A stretch of DNA of 64,000 bases from Bhargavaea cecembensis DSE10 (GCF_000348905.1 NZ_AOFT01000012.1:18180-82179), one strand, 5' to 3'. Numbered from the stretch's first letter, positions 54,992 to 63,953 are shown. A program made the numbers and translations. Notes: generated by a model not told the origin, from the letters alone.

Positions 54992-55807
54992 TCACTTCGC
55001 TTTGCTGACCCATTCCGGCAGCCGGAGGTCTCCGTATAGTTTCGGATGAAGCAGGTTTCCGAGCTTCAGCGCGCCTTCCAGCAGGCGCGGCGACGGCCGG
55101 CAGTAGAGCCATTCTTCCATGACATCGACGTTACCTTCACGGACAGCACGGAGTTCGGGCCACCCCGGACGCTTCTGCAGCAGTTCCGGCCGGATCTTTA
55201 CTGTCCTGACACCAACCCATGCAAGCAGGATCCGGTCCGGATCGCGGGAGGCGACATCATCCCAGTCCGTCTGGATGCTGGCAAGCTCAACATCTTCATA
55301 TAGATTGCGCCCACCCGCGATCCGGCTGATTTCGGTGAGCCAATTGACGCTTCCGGGCGTGAACACCGGCTTTGGCCACCATTCCCAGTAGAGTGAGGGC
55401 CTGCCTGATGCCGACTCTGCGCGAGTCGCAAGTTCACTGATGAAATCCATGTATTCCCATGCGGTCTCCCGGGCCCGATCTTCGATGCCGCATGCCCGGC
55501 CGACGGTGACCAGATCTTCTGCGATATCTCCAAGGCTCTGCGGATTCGTCACAAGATGAGGAATACCCCGCTTTTCCAGTTCCTCCACATTCCGCTCCAT
55601 TCCCGGGACGCTGAGCGAAGCAAGAACAAGATCCGGCCCGAGTGCTTCCAGCCGGTCCATGTCGATCGACAAGTCCGGACCGAGCTTCGGCAGATGCGAA
55701 ACAGATACCGGCCAGTCGGAAAAATCATCCACTCCAACAAGCTGCCCATCCAGGCCAAGGTAAGCGAGCAGTTCCGTATTGCTCGGACAAATCGAGACGA
55801 GTTTCAT
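54992..55807 (-). CDS. BtuF-like cobalamin-binding-family protein without signal peptide
   Basis: This 271-residue protein has the helical-backbone metal/cobalamin receptor fold: MKLVSICPSNTELLAYLG, GVDDFSDWP, and DLVLASLSVP lobes typical of class III substrate-binding proteins such as BtuF. No signal peptide or lipobox precedes the fold, so it appears cytoplasmic, unlike transporter receptors. No permease or ATPase gene is adjacent. Such stand-alone forms occur in Bacilli and their role is unclear. GGAGGGGGTTGCG precedes the ATG. Confidence 0.8.
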   Translation of the reverse strand: MKLVSICPSNTELLAYLGLDGQLVGVDDFSDWPVSVSHLPKLGPDLSIDMDRLEALGPDLVLASLSVPGMERNVEELEKRGIPHLVTNPQSLGDIAEDLVTVGRACGIEDRARETAWEYMDFISELATRAESASGRPSLYWEWWPKPVFTPGSVNWLTEISRIAGGRNLYEDVELASIQTDWDDVASRDPDRILLAWVGVRTVKIRPELLQKRPGWPELRAVREGNVDVMEEWLYCRPSPRLLEGALKLGNLLHPKLYGDLRLPEWVSKAK

Positions 55808-55939
55808 CGCAACCCCCTCCGTTCATATAAACAGATTGTATCAGAAGGGGAGGGGGGCAGCGAGGGAGGTTGAAACGAAGTTTACTGCCGATTGCGATCC
55901 TCGGCGTTGGTTGAATGCTTCCACAATCTGACTAAGGCT

Positions 55940-56345
55940 TTGTTCTGCAGTTCATCCCTCAATTAGCTGTATACCCGAAATGAAATTATGGAGTCTGGCA
56001 GGCAACAAGAACTAACAGAACTGCAGACATTGAGGGATTGAAGCGGAGGACCCGAGACTCCTCGAAAGTGCTCCGCATTTCCTTCGTGCGAGGCGGATTC
56101 GGAGAAGCTTTTCTGTCCTGCGGGAAAAGCGGTAGCTGAAGACCCGAGGATGTCGCGCAACGCTTTGCGCTGCGCACAGACGCCAGGCTCCGTACTGGTG
56201 TCGGCTAAGGCAACGCCCGCGGACTAGCGGGCGCCGTCACGTAGAACGGCGTCTGTGGCCAAAAGCGATAGCGTTGGCCGACAAAGTTCTTCCTGCTAAA
56301 AAAACTCAGTTTTGGTAAGCAAGGGTCCGCAGCGGAAATCCGAAG
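55940..56345. repeat. 680-bp spacer with degraded large intergenic repeat and crossing inverted repeats
   Basis: Between the BtuF-like gene and rpsD (55808-56487) I see no gene. The segment 56035-56345 carries GGACCCGAGACTCCT, TCCTGCGGGAAAAGCGGTAG, CTGAAGACCCGAGGATG, GCCCGCGG and CCGCAGCGGAAATCC. These resemble, from memory, a large structured intergenic repeat common in Bacillales, here broken and expanded. Just before it, CTGCAGTTC/GAACTGCAG (55945, 56018) and ATCCCTCAAT/ATTGAGGGAT (55954, 56029) form two inverted pairs in crossing order. Local hairpins include GCCCGCGGACTAGCGGGC near 56213-56231. Confidence 0.6.
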
Positions 56346-56427
56346 GATTTATTAACACATAGAATATAGGCATCATTTGCAATGGTTTTTAAATGAAGCC
56401 ATTTTTTTATCAATCATTCATTTGAAC

Positions 56428-56474
56428 ACAAAAAAACTGCAGACAAGGAGGAAGACCTCACTTTGTCTGCAGCC
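56428..56474 (-). terminator. Terminator after rpsD (CTGCAGAC type)
   Basis: On the minus strand CTGCAGACAAAGTGAGG, a short loop, CCTCCTTGTCTGCAG and TTTTTTT. Its stem is nearly the same as that after acsA. Confidence 0.9.
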
Positions 56475-56487
56475 TGTAAGAAGCTGA

Positions 56488-57090
56488 TTAGCGGTTGTAG
56501 AATTCAACGATCAGCGCTTCATTGATCTCTGCTGCCAGTTCGCTGCGCTCAGGAAGGCGGACGAATGTGCCTTTCTTCGCTTCTGCATCGAATGTCACGT
56601 AGTCAGGAACGAAGTTTGTCGCTTCGATCGCTTCTGTAACAGCCGACAGGTTCTGGGAACGCTCGCGAAGCGAGATTTCCTGACCAGGTGCTACGCGGTA
56701 CGACGGGATGTCAACGCGCTTGCCGTCAACGAGGACGTGGCCGTGGTTGACGAGCTGACGTGCCTGGCGGCGTGTGCGGGCAAGGCCCATGCGGTACACG
56801 ACGTTGTCGAGGCGCGTTTCAAGCAGGATCATGAAGTTTTCACCGTGCTTACCAGGCATTTTGCCTGCACGGAGGAACAGTGTGTGGAATTGGCGTTCGT
56901 TGACACCGTACATGTGACGGAGTTTTTGCTTCTCCTGAAGCTGCATGCCGTATTCCGAAAGTTTTTTACGCTGGTTCGGGCCGTGCGGGCCTGGAGCGTA
57001 AGGACGTTTTTCGAGTTCTTTGCCCGTACCGCTCAGGGAAATACCGAGGCGGCGGGAGATTTTCCAAGATGGACCTGTGTAGCGAGCCAT
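56488..57090 (-). CDS. rpsD: 30S ribosomal protein S4
   Basis: This 200-residue S4 starts [20 protein letters not shown] and ends [10 protein letters not shown], with the S4 RNA-binding domain [20 protein letters not shown]. It binds 16S rRNA early in 30S assembly. AGGAGGAGT precedes the ATG. In B. subtilis rpsD is monocistronic and S4 represses its own leader; here too it is alone, behind a roughly 310-nt leader, in the usual neighbourhood after tyrS. Confidence 0.98.
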   Translation of the reverse strand: MARYTGPSWKISRRLGISLSGTGKELEKRPYAPGPHGPNQRKKLSEYGMQLQEKQKLRHMYGVNERQFHTLFLRAGKMPGKHGENFMILLETRLDNVVYRMGLARTRRQARQLVNHGHVLVDGKRVDIPSYRVAPGQEISLRERSQNLSAVTEAIEATNFVPDYVTFDAEAKKGTFVRLPERSELAAEINEALIVEFYNR

Positions 57091-57400
57091 GGATGACTCC
57101 TCCTCTTAAGTTGGTTTTATTTTGAGTAAAATAAAAACCAGATGTGTTCAAACAGGGTGCCATTTCATCATCTTGCACCTTCGCCCCAGCAGCCAAGGGT
57201 TACGCGATGCACCGTTTACCCGGACATTGTCCAGCTCCAGGCGGCAGGGGTTCGGATCATAAGCCGTGCTGCGCCGCGAATCAGGATTCGCTTTGCATCC
57301 CGTCTTATGCCTGTCACCCCTTTGCAGCCGCCTTACGCTTTTCTGTAAAGGGACAAAATGAACAGCCTTGCTCACACAACTGCTGCGTTTATTTTACACA
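57091..57400 (-). promoter_or_regulatory. Long rpsD leader, probable S4 autoregulatory RNA
   Basis: The predicted transcript has about 310 nt before rpsD, GC-rich and highly structured in its middle (57180-57340), with the GGGTAAACGG and CGCGTAACCC segments near 57210-57230. B. subtilis rpsD is autoregulated through such a leader. I could not fold it, so the S4 site is inferred from position and length. No gene is apparent in it. Confidence 0.5.
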
Positions 57401-57406
57401 ACGACT

Positions 57407-57435
57407 ATCATATAACGGTTGCAAAAGGAAGTCAA
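57407..57435 (-). promoter_or_regulatory. Sigma-A promoter of rpsD
   Basis: Minus-strand TTGACT (57430-57435), a 17-nt spacer and TATGAT (57407-57412); predicted start near 57400. Confidence 0.8.
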
Positions 57436-57447
57436 GGACAAGGATTG

Positions 57448-57476
57448 TTTCCTTTTTGCAGTCCGCAAGATATAAT
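57448..57476 (+). promoter_or_regulatory. Promoter of the methionine gamma-lyase gene
   Basis: A perfect TATAAT (57471-57476) with a weak -35 (TTTCCT, 17 nt upstream), divergent from rpsD and 41 nt before the ATG. It overlaps one arm of an inverted repeat (TTGCAAAAGGAA at 57419, TTCCTTTTTGCA at 57449). Confidence 0.5.
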
Positions 57477-57516
57477 AGAAGGAAATGATAGCGTTTTCAA
57501 AATAGGAGGGGCAGCG

Positions 57517-58731
57517 ATGAACAAGAAGGTACACCGGGATACACTCATCATCCACGAGGGGCATGACCCGCATGACCATCAGGATAGCCTGGCCGTTCCG
57601 CTTTATCAGACGTCCACCTATGTGTTCCCCGATGCGGCTACCGGAGCGGCCCGTTTTGCGGGAGAGCAGGAAGGCAATATTTACTCCAGGCTGACGAACC
57701 CGACCGTCAAAGTGCTGGAGGAGCGGATCGCCGCGCTGGAAAAAGGAGCCGGGGCGCTGGCATTCGGATCGGGCATGGCTGCAGTCAGCGCCGCACTCGT
57801 CCATGCAACAAAAGCGGGGGATCATATCCTGTGTTCGAGGGGGATCTACGGATGCACATTCGGCCTCCTGAACATCATGGAGGAGAAGTACGGAATTACG
57901 CATGATCTGATTCCGATGAAGAGCGAAGAAGAGATCGAGCAATTTGTCCGCCCGGAAACAAGCGTCATCTATTTGGAAACACCGGTCAATCCCACAATGG
58001 AAGTGGCCGATATCCGCGCTGCGGCAAACGTCGCAAAACGGCACGGCCTTAAAGTCATCGTGGATAACACGTTCTGCTCACCATACATCCAGAACCCGAT
58101 TGAACTGGGAGCGGATTTTGTCCTCCACAGCGGCACCAAATATATCAACGGCCACGGCGATGTGATCGCAGGCCTGCTGGTCGGGGCGGACGAAGAGGAG
58201 ATCGGAAAGATTAGGATGACTGTCCAAAAGGATTATGGCGGAATCATCTCCCCGTTTGATGCCTGGCTCATGATCCGCGGTCTGAAGACGCTGGCCGTCC
58301 GCATGGAGCGCCATACTTCAAATGCCGAGGCGGTCATCAGGTACCTGAAGACGGTACCGGCGGTCAGGGAAATCCACTATCCGCTCGATCCCGCTCACCC
58401 GGACGTGGAAATCGCGAAGCGGCAGATGAATGCCGGCGGCGGAATCCTGTCCTTTACCTTGGACGGGGGCGAGGAGGAAGCCCGCTTCTTCCTGGACGAA
58501 CTCCGGCTGGTCAAACTGGCAGTGAGCCTCGGGGATGCCGAGTCCCTGATCCAGCACCCGGCTTCGATGACACATTCACCGGTGCCCGAAGAAGGGCGGA
58601 GGGAAATGGGCATCACTGATTCCATGATCCGTTTTTCCGCGGGCCTTGAGCATCCTGACGATATTATTGCCGACCTGGATGCGGCTTTCTCCGCCCTGAA
58701 AAGGCGGGCCGCTGCAGCCACAACCGAATAA
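57517..58731 (+). CDS. megL: Methionine gamma-lyase-like PLP enzyme
   Basis: This 404-residue Cys/Met-metabolism (fold type I) PLP enzyme shows QTSTYVFPDAATGA, YSRLTNPTVKVLEERIA, FGSGMAAVSA and the PLP Lys in SGTKYINGHGDV. The RGIYGCTFGL segment carries a Cys at the position diagnostic of methionine gamma-lyase, which cleaves methionine to methanethiol, 2-oxobutyrate and ammonia. Cystathionine gamma-lyase or synthase is the alternative. ATG 57517 follows ATAGGAGGGG; 53 open codons upstream reach into the promoter region and are rejected. Confidence 0.85.
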   Translation: MNKKVHRDTLIIHEGHDPHDHQDSLAVPLYQTSTYVFPDAATGAARFAGEQEGNIYSRLTNPTVKVLEERIAALEKGAGALAFGSGMAAVSAALVHATKAGDHILCSRGIYGCTFGLLNIMEEKYGITHDLIPMKSEEEIEQFVRPETSVIYLETPVNPTMEVADIRAAANVAKRHGLKVIVDNTFCSPYIQNPIELGADFVLHSGTKYINGHGDVIAGLLVGADEEEIGKIRMTVQKDYGGIISPFDAWLMIRGLKTLAVRMERHTSNAEAVIRYLKTVPAVREIHYPLDPAHPDVEIAKRQMNAGGGILSFTLDGGEEEARFFLDELRLVKLAVSLGDAESLIQHPASMTHSPVPEEGRREMGITDSMIRFSAGLEHPDDIIADLDAAFSALKRRAAAATTE

Positions 58732-58744
58732 ACCCCAACAAGAA

Positions 58745-58780
58745 AAGGACAGCACGGCAAATGGCCGGCTGTCCTTGTGT
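58745..58780. terminator. Bidirectional terminator
   Basis: AAGGACAGC pairs with GCTGTCCTT, with an inner CGGC/GCCG stem, between the convergent lyase and ytsP genes. Confidence 0.8.
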
Positions 58781-58801
58781 TGTTCTTCTGCAGAAGATTC
58801 C

Positions 58802-59287
58802 TTATCCCAGATGTTTAACAAGCACTTCTACGAACTTTTCGAGGCCGCGGGCGTCCTCTTCCGTGAAGCGTGCCAGTTCCGGACTGTCGATGTCCAGGAC
58901 TCCGAAAACACGGTCTTCCACGATGATCGGAACGACCACTTCTGAGCGGGAGGCGGCGTCACATGCGATGTGGCCGGGGAAGGCATGGACGTCTTCAACC
59001 AGCTGGGTCTGCCGGGTTTGGGCGGCCGTGCCGCATACGCCTTTGCCAAGAGCGATCCGCACACAAGCCGGCAGTCCCTGGAAGGGCCCGAGCACAAGCT
59101 CATCTTCTCCGTCCATGACGTAGAAGCCGACCCAGTTTGTCCGGTCGAGGAACTGGTTCAGGAGAGCGGAGGCATTGGCAAGGTTCGCCATGACATTCGG
59201 CTCGTCTTCGAGCAGTGCATCCAGCTGCCTGCAGAGCAGATCATAGTTTTCCTGAAGTGTACCTTCATATTGCTGTTGAGTGAACAC
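58802..59287 (-). CDS. ytsP: GAF-domain free methionine-(R)-sulfoxide reductase (YtsP)
   Basis: This 161-residue single GAF domain belongs to the fRMsr family that reduces free methionine-R-sulfoxide with thioredoxin. The active cysteines fall in LPACVRIALGKGVCGTAA and HIACDAASRSE, and VPIIVEDRVFGVLDIDSP closes the GAF fold. Translation starts at GTG 59285-59287, with AAAGGAGAG upstream. It is the B. subtilis YtsP orthologue. Its neighbour degrades methionine, so both act on the free methionine pool, though they are transcribed towards each other. Confidence 0.92.
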   Translation of the reverse strand: MFTQQQYEGTLQENYDLLCRQLDALLEDEPNVMANLANASALLNQFLDRTNWVGFYVMDGEDELVLGPFQGLPACVRIALGKGVCGTAAQTRQTQLVEDVHAFPGHIACDAASRSEVVVPIIVEDRVFGVLDIDSPELARFTEEDARGLEKFVEVLVKHLG

Positions 59288-59443
59288 GGGTCAATCTCTC
59301 CTTTCAGGGAAGGGATCCCTGTGATGTCTGATGAATAATGGCGAATCATGCAATTTCTTGCGAAAAACAACGGCATAAAACCGTGAAACATGATACTATA
59401 TAGGATAATACAGCGTTTACCGTGATTTTGGAACAGGGGGACT

Positions 59444-61135
59444 ATGATGAAGTACATCATCATTGGGATTATCATTCTCATTGCTTTGATCATCGTCGCC
59501 TTCATTGTAAGGCGAAAGCATACAGCCGTCATCAACAAGCTGGAAGTGGAGAAGCTGCAGATCCAGCATAAGCCGATCCTCGAGGAACTGACAAAAGTAA
59601 AACAGCTGAATATGAACGGGGAGACGGAGGAGAAGTTCGAGCGCTGGCGGAGCAGCTGGACGGAAGTCATGGACGACCATATGCCGGCCATCGACAACCT
59701 CCTTTTTGATGCGGAAGAGGCGATCGACCGTCTCCGTTTCCGAAAGGCATCGGAAATCGAAAAAGAGATTGAGTCCAAAATTGCCTATGCCGACGGCGAG
59801 ATGAATCGGATTCTCGAAGAGCTGGAAGAGCTCATCGGCAGCGAAGAACTGAACCGAGTGGAAATGGAAGAGCTGAAAAAGCGCCACAAGGCCGCACGCA
59901 AGAGCCTTCTTGCCCACCAGCATTCGTTCGGAAACGCCATAGGCCGGCTTGAAAAGCGTCTTGAGGCCATCAATCCCCGATTTGAAGAATACGATGAACT
60001 TACTGCTTCCGGGAATTACCTGAAAGCCCGCGAGACTGTACTCGGACTTTCAGATGAAGCAAAAGAGACATTTGCACTGATTGAAGACGTACCGGTCCTC
60101 CTGACAGAGATCCAGACGAAGATTCCCCAGTCTCTCAGGGAATTGCGCGCGGGAATCCGGGAGATGGAGGACGGCGGCTACTTTATCGGACACCTGAAGC
60201 TGGAAGAGCGCCTTGCGGAGATCGACCGCGAGCTCGAGGACCTGAAGGCGGCGCTTGAAGCGCTTGAAGTGCCTGAAGTCAAGCAGCGGACCGCTTCCCT
60301 GGAAGAGGAGATCAACGGATTCTACGACAGGCTGGAGCACGAAGTGTATGCCCGCCATTATGTCGAGGAGAATCATGCGCACGTCGCTGCAAATCTCGGC
60401 GAGCTGAGCGCATTTACGAGAAGCACGGCAGACGAAGCCCGCTTTGTCCAGCAGAACTACAGGCTGAACGAGGCGGAAGCGGCCATTCCGGAGGCCGCCC
60501 TGGAACAGGTGGCCGGCTTGGAGAAGCGCTTCGGGCTGCTGACGGACCGGATCAATGCCGGCCAGTCCGCTTCCTCTGTACTTGAGGAAGAGCTGAAGGC
60601 GATCGATGAGGAATCGAGACAGCTTCTGGATGAGCAGGGACGTTTTTCCGACCGTCTGAAGGAACTGCGTGTCAACGAAACAGAGGCGCGTGCACAGCTA
60701 TCCGAGCTCGGAAAGATTCTCCAGGAGACGGACAGGAAGCTTTTCAAGGCCAATACTCCGGGAATCCCCGAAGACATGGACGTGCGTCTTGAAGAAGCGG
60801 AAGAGCAGCTGTATATCGTCAGCCGCAATCTCCAGGAGATGCCATTGAATATGTCGCTCGTGAATGAAAGCCTTGCAAAAGCGGAAAGATGTATTCAAGA
60901 GGTGTCCCAGAAAGCGGATGAAATGCTGGAAAACGTCGACCTGATCGAACGTCTGATCCAGTACGGAAACCGCTACCGCTCCAACCCTGCAATCAATGAT
61001 CAGCTGGCAGAAGCCGAGGAGGCATTCCGCCAATGCCGCTACGGCAAAGCGCTGGAAGATGCGGCATCAGCCGTCGAGGCAGCGGAACCCGGTGCGCTTA
61101 AAAAAATCGAAGTACTTGTCAAACAGGAAGTCTGA
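59444..61135 (+). CDS. ezrA: Septation ring formation regulator EzrA
   Basis: This 563-residue bitopic membrane protein limits FtsZ ring assembly at the poles and acts at midcell during division. One N-terminal helix (residues 3-23) is followed by a long cytoplasmic coiled-coil of spectrin-like repeats; the C-terminal conserved patch near YGNRYRSN corresponds to the QNR region. GAACAGGGGG precedes the ATG; two adjacent ATG codons are possible. Order ytsP-ezrA-nifZ-thiI is as in B. subtilis. Confidence 0.95.
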   Translation: MMKYIIIGIIILIALIIVAFIVRRKHTAVINKLEVEKLQIQHKPILEELTKVKQLNMNGETEEKFERWRSSWTEVMDDHMPAIDNLLFDAEEAIDRLRFRKASEIEKEIESKIAYADGEMNRILEELEELIGSEELNRVEMEELKKRHKAARKSLLAHQHSFGNAIGRLEKRLEAINPRFEEYDELTASGNYLKARETVLGLSDEAKETFALIEDVPVLLTEIQTKIPQSLRELRAGIREMEDGGYFIGHLKLEERLAEIDRELEDLKAALEALEVPEVKQRTASLEEEINGFYDRLEHEVYARHYVEENHAHVAANLGELSAFTRSTADEARFVQQNYRLNEAEAAIPEAALEQVAGLEKRFGLLTDRINAGQSASSVLEEELKAIDEESRQLLDEQGRFSDRLKELRVNETEARAQLSELGKILQETDRKLFKANTPGIPEDMDVRLEEAEEQLYIVSRNLQEMPLNMSLVNESLAKAERCIQEVSQKADEMLENVDLIERLIQYGNRYRSNPAINDQLAEAEEAFRQCRYGKALEDAASAVEAAEPGALKKIEVLVKQEV

Positions 61136-61153
61136 CGTACATAATAAGTCAGG

Positions 61154-61192
61154 GAATCAGCCACCTCACAATTTGTGATGGTGGCTTTCGTT
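61154..61192 (+). terminator. Terminator after ezrA
   Basis: AGCCACC-TCACA...TGTGA-TGGTGGCT hairpin followed by TTCGTTT. Confidence 0.75.
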
Positions 61193-61211
61193 TGGAAAGG
61201 AAGCATGCATC

Positions 61212-62339
61212 ATGATCTACTACGACAATAGTGCGACAACCATGCCCGACGACCGGGTTTTGGATACATTCATCAAATCATCAAAGGCTTTTTTCGCCAA
61301 TCCGTCCTCGCTGCACCGGCTGGGCATTGAGGCCGACCGGCTCCTCGGGCGGGCAAGCGAGCAAGTGGCCGAGCTTGCCGGTATGCCGGGAGGCAAGGTC
61401 GTTTTCACATCAGGGGGAACGGAAGCTGACAATCTGGCCCTTTTTGGCCTGGCGCGAGGCAACCGCAGTCACGGCAGCAAAATCCTTGTGTCGGCAATTG
61501 AACATCCTGCTGTACTGCAATCCATTCCGCAGCTGGAAGCTGAAGGTTTTGAGGTCGAGACGATCCGCGTAGGCCGGGACGGGGTCATCGACCTGAACGA
61601 CCTGGACCGGAAACTGACGCCGGATACGTCGGTCGTTTCCATCATGCACGTCAACAACGAAACCGGTGCCATCCAGCCGCTCGATGAAGCGGGCAGGCGC
61701 ATCCGTGCCAAAACAAGGGCTGTATTCCATTCCGACACGGTACAAAGCTTCGGGAAAATCCCTGTTCCGGTATCCGGGAACGGTCCCGACGCCATCTCCA
61801 TTTCCGCGCATAAAATTCACGGAATCGAAGGATCCGGCGCGCTCATCCTGAAAAAGCGCAATGGGCTGGAACCGATCCTGTACGGGGGCGGCCAGCAGGA
61901 GGGTCTCCGGAGCGGAACGGTCCCGGTCGCGCACGCTGCGGCCCTGGCCAAGGCGATGCGCCTGGCCGTGGAAGAACGGGGTCTTGTACCCTATGCGGAG
62001 TGGAGAAACGACCTGATCCGTTATTTTGGGACTTACGGCAAGGTAATGGTGCTAGGGGCCGAAAACAATGCGCCTCATATCCTCTCCGTAGCCATCCGGG
62101 GCATCAAAGGGGAAATTGCCGTCAATGCTCTCCAGGAACGGGAAATCTATGTATCCACTTCAAGCGCATGTTCTTCGAGAAGCCGGAAGGAAAGCCATGT
62201 CCTGCAGGCGATGGGCGTTCCTGATGAATACCGTCACGGTGTGATCCGGATCAGTTTCGGGCGGATGAATTCATCCGGGGAGATCGCGCAGTTCAAGGAA
62301 GCATTCACATCGTTCATGGAAACGATAGAAAGGGTTTGA
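61212..62339 (+). CDS. nifZ: Cysteine desulfurase NifZ
   Basis: This 375-residue class V aminotransferase-fold PLP enzyme takes sulfur from cysteine and forms a persulfide. Motifs: YYDNSATT, FTSGGTEADNLA, HVNNETGAIQP, the PLP Lys in ISISAHKIHG, and the sulfur-carrying Cys in STSSACSS. ThiI follows 7 nt later, the pairing in which NifZ is the dedicated sulfur donor for 4-thiouridine. GGAAAGGAAGC precedes the ATG. Confidence 0.93.
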   Translation: MIYYDNSATTMPDDRVLDTFIKSSKAFFANPSSLHRLGIEADRLLGRASEQVAELAGMPGGKVVFTSGGTEADNLALFGLARGNRSHGSKILVSAIEHPAVLQSIPQLEAEGFEVETIRVGRDGVIDLNDLDRKLTPDTSVVSIMHVNNETGAIQPLDEAGRRIRAKTRAVFHSDTVQSFGKIPVPVSGNGPDAISISAHKIHGIEGSGALILKKRNGLEPILYGGGQQEGLRSGTVPVAHAAALAKAMRLAVEERGLVPYAEWRNDLIRYFGTYGKVMVLGAENNAPHILSVAIRGIKGEIAVNALQEREIYVSTSSACSSRSRKESHVLQAMGVPDEYRHGVIRISFGRMNSSGEIAQFKEAFTSFMETIERV

Positions 62340-62346
62340 TCCGAAA

Positions 62347-63552
62347 ATGATATACCACGAAATCATGATCCGTTACGGAGAACTTTCATTAAAAGGGAAG
62401 AACCGAAACGTCTTTATCCGCAAGCTGAGAGACAATATCCGCAGAATCACGAAGGACCTTCCGACGGTCAAGGTCAAGGCGGAGCATGACCGGATGTACC
62501 TGTTTGCAGAAGAAGGCCAAGAAATCGAGGAGGCACTGAAACGCCTGCCCGATGTGTTCGGGATCCAGTCGTTCAGTCCGGCGGTCCGCTGCAAGGCCGA
62601 TCTTGAAACAATCAAGGAGACGGCGGAACGAATTCTTTCGGACATGGATACGGAAGGAAAGACATTCAAGGTGGAAGTGCGGCGCGCGGACAAGACGTTC
62701 CCGCTGAAAACCATCGAACTTCAGCAGGAAATGGGAGGCCATCTGCTTCCGATTTTCCCTGGGCTCGTAGTCAAAATGAAAAATCCGGAAATCCGTCTTC
62801 TCATCGATATCCGCGAGGACGGCGCTTATCTCTCCACGAAAACGATACAGGGAGCCGGCGGTCTTCCTGCAGGGTCCAATGGCCATGCACTCCTGATGCT
62901 GTCGGGAGGAATCGACAGCCCGGTTGCCGGCTATATGATGCTGAAGCGCGGCCTGAAGCTGGATGTCATCCATTTCCACAGCCCGCCGTTTACGAGTGAG
63001 CAGTCCAAGCAGAAAGTCGTGGAACTTGCGGAGCGGCTGAGCGCATTCGGAACGCGCATCCGCATGCACACCATCCACTTCACCGAAATCCAGCAGGCCG
63101 TACAGGACGCGGTTCCGTCAGCGCTTACGATGACGACGACTCGTCGCATGATGATGAAAATCGCCGACCGGGTAAGAGAAGACATTGGCGCCAAGGCGAT
63201 TGTCACAGGCGAAAGCCTGGGCCAGGTCGCCAGCCAGACACTCGACAGCCTGAGTGCCATCAATGAAGTGACGTCAACGCCGGTGCTCCGTCCGCTCATT
63301 GCGATGGACAAACTGGACATCATCAGCATCGCCGAAAAGATCGGCACATACGAAACCTCAATCCGCCCGTTCGAGGACTGCTGCACCATCTTCACGCCGG
63401 CCAATCCGGCAACAAAGCCGAAAACAGACAAAGTCATTTATTATGAAGGCAATGCCGATTTTGGGCCGATGATCGACAAAGCCGTAGCGGAGCGGGAAAT
63501 CATCAATCTGCCTCTTATTAAAGACGAAGATCCGTTTTCAGACCTCCTGTAA
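62347..63552 (+). CDS. thiI: tRNA 4-thiouridine synthase ThiI
   Basis: This 401-residue protein installs s4U8 in tRNA. N-terminal ferredoxin-like and THUMP domains (residues 1-165, RYGELSLKGKNRNVFIRKL) are followed by the PP-loop ATPase MLSGGIDSPVAGYMM, GESLGQVASQTLDS and the active Cys region FEDCCTIFTP. There is no rhodanese domain, as usual in Bacilli, where NifZ delivers sulfur directly. It is cotranscribed with nifZ. Confidence 0.96.
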   Translation: MIYHEIMIRYGELSLKGKNRNVFIRKLRDNIRRITKDLPTVKVKAEHDRMYLFAEEGQEIEEALKRLPDVFGIQSFSPAVRCKADLETIKETAERILSDMDTEGKTFKVEVRRADKTFPLKTIELQQEMGGHLLPIFPGLVVKMKNPEIRLLIDIREDGAYLSTKTIQGAGGLPAGSNGHALLMLSGGIDSPVAGYMMLKRGLKLDVIHFHSPPFTSEQSKQKVVELAERLSAFGTRIRMHTIHFTEIQQAVQDAVPSALTMTTTRRMMMKIADRVREDIGAKAIVTGESLGQVASQTLDSLSAINEVTSTPVLRPLIAMDKLDIISIAEKIGTYETSIRPFEDCCTIFTPANPATKPKTDKVIYYEGNADFGPMIDKAVAEREIINLPLIKDEDPFSDLL

Positions 63553-63580
63553 TCAGTCACAAATTTCCAGATATCCGGCC

Positions 63581-63609
63581 GTATGATAATTCGCCTCCGG
63601 CACATTCTA
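63581..63609 (+). promoter_or_regulatory. Sigma-G promoter of the ssp gene
   Basis: GTATG (63581-63585), 17 nt and CATTCTA (63603-63609) fit the sigma-G pattern gHATR-N17/18-cATnHTA at every defined position. Confidence 0.8.
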
Positions 63610-63632
63610 TGTTCACAAGGAGGTGATACATC

Positions 63633-63839
63633 ATGGCAAACAACAACAGCAACAACTCGAACCAGCTTCTCGTACCTGGTGTCCGCCAAGCGCTTGACCA
63701 GATGAAGTACGAAATCGCTCAGGAATTCGGAGTTCAGCTGGGTGCCGACGCAACATCGCGTGCCAACGGTTCCGTTGGCGGAGAAATCACCAAGCGTTTG
63801 GTTTCGATGGCACAGCAGCAAATGAAGGGTCAACAATAA
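63633..63839 (+). CDS. sspA: Alpha/beta-type small acid-soluble spore protein
   Basis: This 68-residue protein coats spore DNA and protects it from UV and heat. It has the germination protease site [10 protein letters not shown] and the DNA-binding helix-turn-helix with [34 protein letters not shown] is a perfect match. The sigma-G-type promoter indicates expression in the forespore. A second, nearly identical control region at the right edge implies a tandem paralogue. Which ssp paralogue this is cannot be fixed; the position after thiI fits B. subtilis sspA. Confidence 0.95.
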   Translation: MANNNSNNSNQLLVPGVRQALDQMKYEIAQEFGVQLGADATSRANGSVGGEITKRLVSMAQQQMKGQQ

Positions 63840-63846
63840 TGCAAGC

Positions 63847-63878
63847 GAGGCCGCCCGTCCAAGACGGGCGGTCTTTAA
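63847..63878 (+). terminator. Terminator after the ssp gene
   Basis: GGCCGCCCGTC pairs with GACGGGCGGTC over a CAA loop, followed by TTTAATTT. Confidence 0.85.
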
Positions 63879-63953
63879 TTTGTCTTTCTGAATAAAGTGT
63901 GCGGCATAGTCCCGGATTATCCGCCTGATCTATTTAATTCCAGATATTCTGCC

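Noticed and set aside
57180..57345. Open frames in the rpsD leader
   Set aside because: They lack RBS and motifs and sit in the transcribed, structured leader expected for S4 autoregulation.
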